NCBI RefSeq assembly: GCF_030272615.1
Contig: NC_081411.1
Span: 46,102,517-46,166,516 of the forward strand
Length of the DNA stretch: 64,000 bases
Direction: 5' to 3'
Source of the DNA: Cryptomeria japonica
Lineage: Eukaryota > Streptophyta > Pinopsida > Cupressales > Cupressaceae
The position numbers were made by a program, and so were the translations under genes. Positions 11,944 to 22,471 of the stretch are shown in pieces (within the stretch, counting starts at the first letter, position 1; each line of letters starts with the position of its first letter). The notes under the pieces are model-generated. The model worked only from the letters and a program-made list of their open reading frames with translations, was not told the origin of the DNA and ran no database searches.

Positions 11944-12300
11944 ATATCCCCTTTGGCATTGATGGCAATACATGATGGAAAAACCATCTAAGTGCCAAAA
12001 TAGAAATGCCAAAAACCAAAAACAAACAATCCCCCAAAGAGATCATTAACCAGAAATTAAAATATAGATACAGAGAGTAACAATCTCTCCCCCAATGAAT
12101 AATCTCTCACCAAAGGATATTGTGTTTTTCCATTAATATCTCTCCCCCTTTGACATCAAATGCCAAAGCAATACAAAAAAACTAGATTCAAACAGTTTAT
12201 ATAACTTATTACAAAATACCAACTTTTCCAATTTATCCAATTTATCCAACTTATCAAACTTGTCCAACTACTCCCCTTGAGAAGTATCTCTCCTCATTAA
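11944..12300 (-). promoter_or_regulatory. B polypurine-tract array
   Basis: Complements of purine tracts recur: atatcccctttggcat at the LTR edge, then aatcccccaaagag, tctcccccaatg, atctctccccctttgac and ctactccccttgag. Repeated tracts upstream of the 3' LTR are a described Sirevirus trait. There is no ORF here. Confidence 0.75.
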
Positions 12301-12360
12301 ATCCGGAATAAATATTTATCTATTAATTATGTCGGTTTGATGTCAAGCATCAACTGTCTA

Positions 12361-15300
12361 AGTCTCTATCGGTGAGGGTATAACCCCAAGCTACTCTCTG
12401 AGATGTTCAAAAGTTTCCTTAGGCAAAGCTTTAGTAAAAATATCTGCAATCTTCTCTTTAGTATTCACATAAACCAATTTCACTTCTTTTGCTTCAACAT
12501 TTTCTTTTAGAAAATTGAATTTGATAGAAGCATGTTTACTTTTTGAGTGAAATACCAGATTCTTAGATATATCAATTGCTGTCATATTATCACTATAAAT
12601 GGTTATAGGTTCTTTACATTTTACCTTTATATACTTCAACATTTGCTTAATCCATAATACTAGGGTAGAATTAGTTGCTGCTGCAACATATTTTTATTTT
12701 GCTATTGATAAAGATGTGCAACTCTATTTCATGCTCAACCATGAAATCAATTTTCTGCCAAGAAAGAATGCTCCACCGATGGTGCTCTTTTTTTCATCTA
12801 CATCTCCTACCCAATTTGCATCTATGGATGCATATAAATCAAAATTTTCATCTTTAGGATATCATAAACCAAGATTTGTTGTGCCTTGTAGATACCGAAA
12901 AATCCTTTTCACTATTGATTCATGATTTTCTTTAGGATTACTCACAAATCTTGAAAAAATACATACTGCATTCATAATATTAGGTCTTGTTTTTGTCAAA
13001 TACACTAAACCTCCAATCATAGACTTGTATCTTGTTGGATTAACAGGTGTTGATTCATCCTTCAATGATAGTTTATTAGTTGTAGTCATAGGTGTACTTA
13101 CCGATTTAGAGTTTTCCATGCCAAATTTCTTCAATAATTCTTTCAAGTACTTTGATTGATTTATGAATACCTTTATCAGTTTGTGAAATCTACAATCCTA
13201 AAAAGAATTTTATCTCCCCAATCATAGACATTTCAAATTCTTCCTGCATCTTATTAGAAAATTCTTTACACAATCCATCTTCTCCTCCAAAAATAATATC
13301 ATCAATAATAACTTCTATAACCAAGATGTCATCATTAGTCACTTTGAAATATAGATTGTTGTTAGCATTACCTTTAGTGTAACCAAGCTTCAAAAGATAT
13401 TTGTCCAATCTAGCATACCAAGCTCTAGGAGCTTGCTTTAGTCCATATAAAGCTTTCCTTAACCTACAAACCATATCTTTGTCATTTGTCAAATAAAATC
13501 CATCAGGTTGTCCAATGTAAACTTCCTCTTCAAGATCACCATTCAGAAACGCACATTTAACATCCATTTGATGTACTATATAGTTCTTGTGTGTTGCAAA
13601 AGCTAAGAATAGTCTGACTGCCTCAATTCTAGCTACCAATGCAGAGGTTTCATTATAATCAATTCCTTCTTTTTGTGAATATCCCTTACACACTAATCTT
13701 GCTTTGTTTTTGATTACTTTATCATCTTCATTAAGTTTATTTTTCAAAACCCATTTAGTGAAAATTACATTTTTGTTTTTAGGTTGGGGAACCAATGTCC
13801 ATGTGTTATTCTTTTCAATTTGTTCCAATTCATCTTCCATAGCTTTAATCCAATGTTTATCTTCACATGCCTCATTAACTGATACTGGTTCAATTTAAGA
13901 AATTAGATGTACCTCTTCATTTGCCAGTCTTCCTCTAGTCAGTACACCTTGATACTTTTTCCCAATTATCTGACTTTCAGAGTGATTCAATCTTACATAC
14001 CTAGGTGTATTTACTTGTTGTTGTTCTTCAATCACTGTAGAATTCTCAGATGATGCCGGTGTGACTGTATCAACATTCTCTATCAGTGTACTCATTGTAG
14101 GTTCATTTGATATTATCTCTATTGCTGATTCAGAGTCCATGTACCTTGAATTACCTATAAACTGTTCATCAATCTTCATATTTACACTCTCAACGATTTT
14201 CTATAATCTCTTATTAAAACATCTATATGCCTTGCTCTTAGATGAATAACCAAGAAATATTCCTTCATCACTTATAGGATCAAATTTTCCAATATACTCA
14301 TCTCTCCTAATATAACATTTACTTCCAAATATTATGAAATATTTAAGAGTAGGAGTATTACCAAACCATAGATCATGAGGGGTCTTACCGGTTTCACCTT
14401 TGATGTGAACTCTATTGAATGTGTAAACCATTGTATTGAATGCTTCTCTACAATACACATGAGGTAGATTTGCTTCTGATATCATACTTCTAGCTACATC
14501 CAAAATAGTTTTGTTCTTTCTTTCCACAACTCTTAGGTGCTGATAGTTGTCTCCTAATTCCATTCACTTCACAGAATGTATTGAATTCCTTAGATGTGAA
14601 TTCACCTCCTTGGTTTGATCTCAAACATTTGATTTTCTTACCAGTTTCATTCTCTACCATCACTTTGAATAGTTTGAAATTCCAATAAGCTTCTGATTTC
14701 TCCCCGAGAAAAGTAGCCCAACACATTCTAGAACAGTCATCAATGATTAGCATAAAATATCTCTCCTTCTAAACTTCTAGTTCTTGTTGGACCACATAAA
14801 TCAGTGTGAATTAAGTCAAGAACATTATTGGATTTTTTTGGAATACTCTTAAAAGTTGCTCTAACTTGCTTTCCAAATTTACATTCCTTACATACCGAAT
14901 TGTGAGGTTTAACAATCTTAGGTAAATCCTTTACTGCCTTAGTTGTACTGATTTTTATAATGCAATCAAAATTAACATGACACAATCTCTTATGCCATAA
15001 CCAACTTTCATCAATATGTGCAATCAAGCATGCCTTCTCATTGTTATTCAAATGGAAGATATTACCTCTAGTCTGATTACCAGTTGCAATTTCCAAGCTA
15101 GTTCAATTCATGATTGTGCATTTACCATTCTTGAATTGTAACTAAAATCCTTTTTCAACTAATTGACAAACACTCAAAAGATTATGCTTCAAACCCTCAA
15201 CATAGTAAACATTATCAGTATTGTACTTACCATCAAAAGATATAGTGCCTTTTCCTTTGATCAAACAAGCTTTATCATCCCCAAATCTTACTAGACCTCC

Positions 15301-15700
15301 ATTGTATTCCTAAAAGGTTAAAAATTTACTTTTATCACTAGTCATATGATGTCAACATCCAAAATCAATGATCCATTCATCATTTTCTTCAATTTTAGTT
15401 GCTAGGGCCTGTTCTACCAGTTGATCTTCTATTATAGCAACAAAAGCCCATCCATTGTCTATTGGTTCCTCATTAGAATCATCAGTAACTACTTCATGAG
15501 GATAGTAACATGATTTGTCTCTATTCTTCTTAAATCTATCTATCTGATATTCAGGATTAGGCTTGTATGTTCTTTTAGCTTCTTCTTTCAATCTTGCATG
15601 TCTATCAGGACACCTAGATGCCATATGGCCAATTTTATTGTAGTTAAAACATTTAAATGGTGATTTACCTTCATACTTACTTCCAACTGGACCTTTAGGA
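12361..15700 (-). pseudogene. B pol: protease, integrase, RT, RNase H
   Basis: Read right to left. Protease is at about 15,350 with the active site changed to WIIDFGC (serine lost). The integrase zinc region and GAG-pre block are at 15,096-14,740 (LCHVNF, CKECKFGKQ, HTDLCGP). The integrase core is at 14,753-14,200 (DDCSRM, SNQGGEF, GYSSKSKAYRC). A spacer with RYVRLNHSESQIIGKKYQG lies near 14,000. RT follows at 13,840-13,190 ([42 protein letters not shown]), a 13,146-12,862 block (YKSMIGGLVYLTKTRPNI), and RNase H to 12,361 (FTKALPKETFEHLRE). At least three frameshifts and several stops separate these pieces. It is non-functional, although the domain order is complete. Confidence 0.9.
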
Positions 15701-15734
15701 ATTTCCTTGCAAATAGTACTTCAAGCTCTTCCAA

Positions 15735-16478
15735 TTATTCATTCTCAATTCTGATGTCCTCAAGGTCTCTTGCATAAAGTGCTTTCCAATCAAATTTTTC
15801 AGATGATGATGATGCTGCAGATGATGATGATGCCTTGAAAGCTAAATCTATCTTAATTGTAAAGCTAGGACCAAATTCTTCAAGTTCAAAAGCTGAAAGT
15901 TTTCTAACCAAAGTATCTCTAGATATTGACGCATTAGGCATTCTTCTCAATTCATTGATAACAATTACTTTCATTTTATATGCCGGTGGTAATTCTCTTA
16001 AAACTTTAGAAAAAATTTCATCTTCACTTAAGGATCCTCCACAACATTGTATAACCAAAACAATCTCATTTACTCTTTCCATAAAAGAAGAAATCCTTTC
16101 ATCTTCTTCCATTTTCAGATTTTCATACCTAACCCGGAAGCATTCCAATTTTGCAATTTTGACTGTGGTATCACCTTCATTCAATGTCTCCAATTTGTCC
16201 CAAATAGCTTTAGCAGTAGATTGGTTTGATAATCCCATGCTTTGCTAATATGACAATGTGCTCAAAAGTGCTTCTCTTTCTTTGCAATCATTCTCGTAAT
16301 CTTTAGCCAAGGTTGGTGGATTAGGTTGACTTTGAGTAGGACCAACATAGCCATTTTTTGTAACATCCAATATGTCTTTACCAATGCAATTCAGATGTGT
16401 CTCCATTATGATCTTCCATATACCATAGTTAGTTCCATCAAGTTTCAGACTATCCTTCCTGAAATAGTTAGTTGGCAT
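15735..16478 (-). pseudogene. B gag
   Basis: The frame starts at an ATG (16,478) with the typical copia gag N-terminus (LDGTNYGIWKIIMETHL) and one early stop (about 16,245). It then stays open through the UBN2-type domain (AIWDKLETLNEGDTTVKIAK, ERVNEIVLVIQCCGG, MPNASISRDTLVRKLSAFEL). A serine-rich stretch lies at about 15,800-15,835. The zinc knuckle (around 15,600-15,660) is in another frame after a shift. It lies just downstream of the primer site, as expected. Confidence 0.85.
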
Positions 16479-16521
16479 AGAATCTCCTCAAGCTATTAAA
16501 CTTCTGCAAAAAGAGGATTAG

Positions 16522-16533
16522 GCTCTAATACTA
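16522..16533 (-). promoter_or_regulatory. B primer-binding site, degenerate
   Basis: The plus strand reads gctctaatacta against the intact gctctgatacca, two transitions from the initiator tRNA-Met site, two bases from the 5' LTR. C, D and F keep the exact form. Confidence 0.85.
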
Positions 16534-16535
16534 AC

Positions 16536-17598
16536 TGTTAGGACCCGGAGGCAACTAAGAGCGGGGGATGGATCAATTTTCTATTAATTTCAACCCAATA
16601 CTAATTTAACTAAACTTAATGCATATTACTGGTAAACCAAACTGTATGCTGGTTAACAGTTTAACAATTAGTTGTAATACTAGTAAAGTTTAATGCATCA
16701 AACAGAAAGACAAATAACATCCACAACACATGACACATATATTTGTAAGTGGAAACCCTATAAGGGGAAAAACCATGGTGGGAAACCTCACCCACAATCA
16801 GATGATACTACTATAGATAGTATGTTTGTACAATATGGGGTCTACACATGCAAAAAGGTCAACTACCTAGAGCTTATTGATCAATCACAAAATGGGAGTC
16901 ACACTGACTACAATTGGATGGTTAAATCCAATGATAATGTATTGCTCAAAATAGCATCTTCATATGCTGGATTCAGTATCGGTTAAGCTCTTATTTGCCT
17001 TCTCCAAATCTTCCTTGAATCTTCAAATGATGTTTGTGTGTATAGGTTTGCTTATATTTGCATATACCAAAATAATTTATGCTCTACCACTTATTACATT
17101 CCCACATTAATCACACAAATGAGATCTTACATATATACCAAAACCTAAGACCAAATGTGTAGGTCGGCTCACTAAGAATATTGCAATAAAATCTATTACA
17201 AATGAATCAATATGTGATGCATCATGTTGGTTCAATGCATTTACAATAATAAAAAATCATCTCCATAACTTGTCGTGCTGATCTGTAATAGAGAATGTTT
17301 GCTAGTCCATAACCTAGACCTATTTGCCAGTAACAACAAATATGCAAAACTTGATTAAACCAATAGCTTAATCTCCAAAACAAAGTGTCCAAACAATATC
17401 TTTGATATAACCAAGTAATCTCCAAGTCATCCTTAGTGCTGGTGAACAAGATAACTTGCCGGTGAACTAGATACTGGTGACTGTGCATAAGTCATTGAAC
17501 ATGTTAGTGAACATAACCAAAGATCTCCAAGTGCTGATAGGTGTTGACAAGTGTTGACATCAATGACAAAACTAGTGCAACACATCAAAATACCAACA
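16536..17598 (-). repeat. B 5' LTR
   Basis: The LTR is 1,063 bp, partner of 10,877-11,943. The right end ...catcaaaataccaaca is followed by the target duplication atgac and then directly by A's protease frame. Confidence 0.92.
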
Positions 17599-17603
17599 AT
17601 GAC

Positions 17604-18528
17604 TAGTGACCAAAGAAAATTTCTGTGTCTAGAAGAATATGATGGAGGTGTTGTTTGGTTTGGCAATGATGCACCACATTTGGTGAAAGGTAAAGGATCC
17701 ATCTCACTGAATGTAAAGAGTAGTGCAGATGATGTCTACTAGGTAGAAGGTCTTAAGCATAACCTTTTGAGTGTGGCTTAGCTAATTGACAAAGGACTCA
17801 TTCTGGAGTTCAAAGGTGGAGTCTGCAATATAATTGGAAAGAGTGGTGAACTTATTGCCACTGGTAAGCAGACCAAGGGTAACTTGTTTTAGTTGAACGC
17901 CAAGATTAGTCAGTGTCTAATGGAGAAGTTTGATGAAAGTTGGATATGGCATAGTAGACTTTGGCATATGAATTTTGATAATATTGTAAAGGTGAGTAAG
18001 ATCAAGGCAGTAAGAGGATTGCCTTTGCTGAACAAACCAGAGAATTCTTTGTGCAGAGAATGTCAACTTGGGAAGATGTCTTCCTCAACTTTCAAAGGTA
18101 AGTCTTTTTTAGTAGAGAACTTACTTGATCTTGTGCACACTGATCTGTGTGGTCCAATGAAAACTAGAAGTATTCAGGGAGATAGGTATTTCACGATTCT
18201 TATTGATGATTACTCAAGAATGATGTGGGTCACAATCTTGAAAGACAAGTCTGAGGCATTTGGAAAGTTCAAAGCCTTTAGAACATTGGTAGAGAAGGAA
18301 AGTGATCAAAGAATAAAATGCCTAAGAACTGATCAAGGAGGTGAATTTACTTCTGATGAATTCAACAAGTATTGTGAAGAGAACGATATCAAGAGGCAGT
18401 TGTCTACCCCAAGGACACCACAACAAAATGGCATAGCAGAAAGGAATAATATAACTGTAGTTGAAGCGGCCAGAATAATGTTGATCCAAGGAAAGGTTGC
18501 TCACACTTTTTGGAGAGAGAAGCAGTGA
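17604..18528 (+). pseudogene. A protease C-terminus and integrase
   Basis: The frame resumes after B with SDQRKFLCLEEYDGG. TAG stops fall at about 17,741, 17,779 and 17,889. From 17,893 it is open through the integrase zinc region (HSRLWHMNFDNI, CRECQLGKM) and the catalytic core: first aspartate in HTDLCGP, second in RTDQGGEF, then TPQQNGIAERNN with the catalytic glutamate. A two-base duplication in the ga-repeat near 18,517 shifts the frame and ends it at 18,528; the normal continuation AVNTIVYTMNRV is seen one frame over. Integrase would insert the cDNA copy; this copy is broken. Confidence 0.92.
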
Positions 18529-20636
18529 ACACTATAGTCTATACTATGAACCGGGTACTCATCAAGAAAGGTAAAGATAAAACCCCTTATGAGTACTAGG
18601 CTAGGAAGACTCCCACTGTTATATATTTTAAAGTCTTTGGCAGTAAGTGTAACATCAAGAGAGGTGAGTATCTGATCAAGTTTGATGCTAAATGTGATGA
18701 AGGAATATTTCTGGGATATTTCACAAAGAGAAAAGTTCTCAAATGCTACAACAATAGAACTCAGAGAATTGTTGAAAGCATCAATGTTAAGGTTGATGAA
18801 TCCCCTGAGAAACTTGAGGAAACCTACAGTGAGCAAGTGGAAGATGAACCAGGTGTAGCTTTTTGGGAACTGGTTAAGAAAGAAACAAGTGAAGATCTCA
18901 GCGTTCTTGTACTGGTAGAAGCTGTAGTAGGTGAAGAAGAAGATGGAGAAGAAGAAGAGGAAAAGCAAGCAGAACCATCTAGAATCATTCCTAGATATGT
19001 GAAACTAAATCATGATCCTAAGCAGATCATAGGAGATAAAGATACATGGATAATCACAAGAAGAAAGGTGAAAGAAAACTCTTGCATGATTTTAGAATTT
19101 GAGCCTAAGACTACAAGAGAGGCACTTATAGATGAAGACTAGATTAAGGAAATGGAAGATGAGCTAGAATAGATAGAAAGGAATGCAACATGGTCTTCAG
19201 TACCTAGACGATAACACAAGAATGTCATACGTATGAAATGGGTCTTTAGGAATAAGTTAAATGAAGAAGGCATAATTGTAAGGAACAAGGCAAGACTTGT
19301 ATGCAAGGGATATGCTTAGGAAGAGGGATAATACTATGGAGAAACCTTTTCTCCAGTGGCTAGAGTGGAAGGTGTTAGAATGCTACTTGAATTTGCAGCA
19401 TTTAAAGGATTCAAGGTATATCAGATGGATGTGAAGTTTACATTCTTGAATGGAATCCTAGAAGAGGAAGTGTATATTGAGCAACCAGATGGGTTTGCCT
19501 TATCAGAAGATAGTGACATGGTGTGTAGATTACACAAGGCCCTGTATGCATTGAAGCAAGCACCAAGGGCATAGTATGAATGGTTACACTCTCATCTTGT
19601 GAAGATAGGATTTGAGAGAACAAGTGAGGACACCAACATCTACCTGAAATCTGAAGGTGATCAGATTCTGATTTGTGAAGTGTTTGTAGATGACATAATC
19701 TTTGGAGGAGATGATAAAATGATCCATGCATTTGTAGATGAAATGAAGAAAGAGTTTAAGATGTCTCTTATTGGAGAGATAAAATTCTTCATTGGTCTAC
19801 AGATTCAACAGATGAAAGAGGGTATCTTTATTACCCAGTCCAAGTATGTCAAAGAGGTATTGAATACCTTTGGCATGGAGGAGAGAAAATCAATTGGTAC
19901 ACCGATGGTGACTGGCTGCAAATTGACTAAGGAAGATGATTCAACATTTGTGAATGAAAAGGAGTATTGGTCAATGATTGTTAAGCTGCACTAGATGGTA
20001 CACAACAAACCTGATATTTCTCATTCAGTCGGCATTGTAGCCCATTTTTAGAAAAGTTTGAGAGAATCCCACTTGGTAGCAGTCAAGAGGATTATTAGAT
20101 ACCTGAAAGGGACATTTAATTATAGATTGTGGTATCCATACAATGGTGATTTTAATCGCAAATTATTTACTGATGCAGATTGGGCAGGTAATGTGGATGA
20201 CCGGAATAGAACAACCAGTATATCATTCTTTCTTGGTGGAAGACTAGTCTCATGGATGAGTAAGAACCAAATTTGTACTTCCTAGTCTACAGCTAAAGTG
20301 GAGTATGTGCCAACATTTATGAACTGCACTCAAGCAATACGGATGAAGCATGTATTGGATGGTTTTAAAGTACCTATATCTAAACCGATGATTATATTTT
20401 GTGACAACACAAGTGCAATAAATATTTCCAAGAATCCGGTATTGCATGCTAGAACTAAGCACATTGAGCTCAAGTATCATTTCTTGAGAGAGAGGGTTCA
20501 AAACAAAGAGGTTGTATTAGAACATGTTTCCAGTAAGGAGCAGCTAGCAAACATATTCACTAAGTGCTTACCAAAGACTACATTTACCTATTTAAGAGGT
20601 GAATTAGGGGTTCTACCCCTTCATGAAGTAAACTAA
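18529..20636 (+). pseudogene. A RT and RNase H
   Basis: After the frameshift one frame runs to the normal end at 20,636. It contains the integrase C-terminal GIFLGYFTKRK, an acidic spacer at about 18,920-18,975 (EEEDGEEEEEK), and PRYVKLNHDPKQIIGD. RT blocks are MKWVFRNKLNEEG, QMDVKFTFLNGILEEEVYI, ALYALKQAPRA and the catalytic FVDDIIFGGDD at about 19,685. RNase H has LFTDADWAG, a CDNTSAINISKNP block and the terminal FTKCLPKTTFTYLRGELG. About a dozen stops interrupt it, nearly all TAG, several at positions where relatives have CAG (Q) or TGG (W). It is conserved in length but non-functional. Confidence 0.92.
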
Positions 20637-20928
20637 AGCTTTGTGCTCGACATCAGTAAGGTACTAGAGTGTCAAATATTTCAGAATTGATGTGTCAAAG
20701 GATGTTACTCCATAGGGGGAGTAGCATCAGGGAAAATGGAATCTTGTGCCTCCACTTTGGCATTGTTGTCAACGGGGGAGAAGATATCTGATGTATGGGG
20801 AGAAGATATCTAATTTATGGGGGAGAAGATATATGTTGACGAAGATATATGTTATAGTTGCATTGGTCTATGTTGTTTATAGCTGCAATAGTACATTGAG
20901 TATTGCCATCAATGCCAAAGGGGGAGAT
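20637..20928 (+). promoter_or_regulatory. A polypurine-tract array before 3' LTR
   Basis: After the pol stop there are repeated purine tracts: cataggggga (about 20,712), aacgggggagaag (about 20,773), tggggagaagat (about 20,799), gggggagaagat (about 20,820) and the terminal aaagggggagat at 20,917-20,928 touching the LTR. The last is the expected plus-strand primer. Serial copies upstream are characteristic of Sireviruses. There is no ORF. Confidence 0.85.
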
Positions 20929-21498
20929 TGTTGGCATATGATGATATGATGATAATGTATGTTGTCATTGATGTCAATAAGTGCTGGTAAACCAATATGA
21001 ATATTGGAAGAAGTTTTTACTAATGTTCAAGTTGGAAAACTGGTATGAAGAGATGTAGTGGACCAGTGTCAGGGTTTCACTAAGTGTGACTACGGGTTGG
21101 TAATCTCAACTCTAGGGTTTCTGGGTTGGCAATCTAGCTTATGCGTTGCAACCGGTGACATTCTATAATGAGTTAGCTAAGAGATAAGGATGATATCAAG
21201 ACGCCACATCAGTTTTGTGTACATGAAGGATTTCCCTGAGGATCTTGCATGTGAAAATTGATTGCATTGAATGTCTACCTTGGGAATGAACATTCTTCTT
21301 AGCGATATGTGAAGAGAGCATGATGGTTACCGATTTCCATATGCGATGGAGAATGGGTAATGTAGAATAACTTATGATCTGTTTGATATTTTTTCATTCT
21401 ATGTAAAGTGTTTTGAATGGTCAGGATTGGACTTCCTATAATTGTAAACCTAAATGTTTAGGGTTTAGGGTTTATGCTACCAGCCTAATTGTTGTCTA
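20929..21498 (+). repeat. A 3' LTR, first part
   Basis: Begins TGTTGGCATATGATG immediately after the polypurine tract and aligns with the first about 580 bp of the 5' LTR (8,293 on). It stops at 21,498 where C starts; the host copy here reads ttgttgtcta, matching attatctata at about 8,880. Confidence 0.92.
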
Positions 21499-22283
21499 TG
21501 TTAGGATTAATGACAGTTCCAAAGATACTGAGAGGGGGGGTGAATCAGTATCTAACCTATTTATAGAATATTTGACCTTATTAAGTATTTTACATTCCAA
21601 AGTAGTGTACCGGTAAATAAGAGTTAATGCAGTAAATAATAACAATAAAGACAACATAGAAAACACACCATAATAGAAGATGTTTAATGAGGAAACCTAG
21701 TGTGGGAAAAACCTCGGTGGGATTTGTGACCCATAATATTCACTCACTGGCCAATGAATAAATATTACTTACAATGAGGGGCAAGCACATGCAAGAAGGC
21801 CAACTACCTAGAGCTCATTGATCAATCTACAAAATAGAAGTCTCACTGACTTACAAAATAGATTATGAGAATCTAATACAATGTACTACTTTAAATCAGC
21901 ATCAACTATGCTAGGTTCAATACCAGTTGAATCTCATACTATAACCATAAACCTTATGCAAAATTTCCTTTATGCATTCGCATATATATTCCTTAATATT
22001 CGCTCATTCCTATCTCATCTATCATCCATACATATATGAGTCTATTACAATATGCCATGTCATCTTTACAAAAGATAATTACAATTAAATATAATAAACA
22101 AAAGTTTAATCATGTCGGCTGGGGTGTCGGTATGCATTGTTGCCGCTGCCGGTGAAGTGCGTGCTGGTGTCGGTGCCTACTAGTGGTTTACTAGATGAAT
22201 GCCACAAGGTTTCTTGAAGGTTGCCATAAGGTTTCCATCAATGAAAACACCATCAATTCTTAGTAGAGTGTATTATGTGAACA
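21499..22283 (-). repeat. C 3' LTR
   Basis: The LTR is 785 bp and aligns with 26,849-27,684. The right copy is longer mainly because of extra bases near 27,375-27,410 and a repeated gttgcctgaag/gattgcc phrase near 27,595-27,625. The G-rich block gagagggggggtgaatcag lies about 30 bp from its left end. Confidence 0.9.
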
Positions 22284-22460
22284 ATCTCCCCCTTTGGCAT
22301 TGATGGCAACACTCATGAGAAAAATCCAAAAACTGTTCCAAAAATTTACCAAAAATATGTGGTCCTTCTGAGCAGATGATCTCCTCTGAATAGCCATTTT
22401 TCTCTGTCCACTACTCCCCCTTTGACATCAATGACAAAGGCTATCAAAATTTGTCAAACG
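22284..22460 (-). promoter_or_regulatory. C polypurine tracts
   Basis: The complement atctccccctttggcattg directly beside the LTR, and a second ctactccccctttgacatc near 22,410, are two purine tracts on the minus strand. They are the same sequence type as in A, B, D and J. Confidence 0.8.
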
Positions 22461-22471
22461 AGTTAAAATTT

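Larger units (their letters stand above)
10877..17598 (-). mobile_element. B: full-length copia element, nested in A
   Basis: B is 6,722 bp on the minus strand. Its LTRs are 10,877-11,943 (3') and 16,536-17,598 (5'), with ends TGTTAG on the left and CCAACA on the right as read on the plus strand. The flanks atgat (10,872-10,876) and atgac (17,599-17,603) are a 5-bp target duplication with one change. The interior keeps the order gag, protease, integrase, RT, RNase H in several frames. The primer site is degenerate but in place. Multiple pyrimidine blocks next to the 3' LTR are the complement of a polypurine-tract array. It belongs to the same Sirevirus-like group as A but a different family; I and J have similar LTRs. 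Confidence 0.92.

Noticed and set aside
15835..16248. 137-codon plus-strand frame
   Set aside because: Antisense shadow of B gag, which has clear gag motifs on the minus strand.
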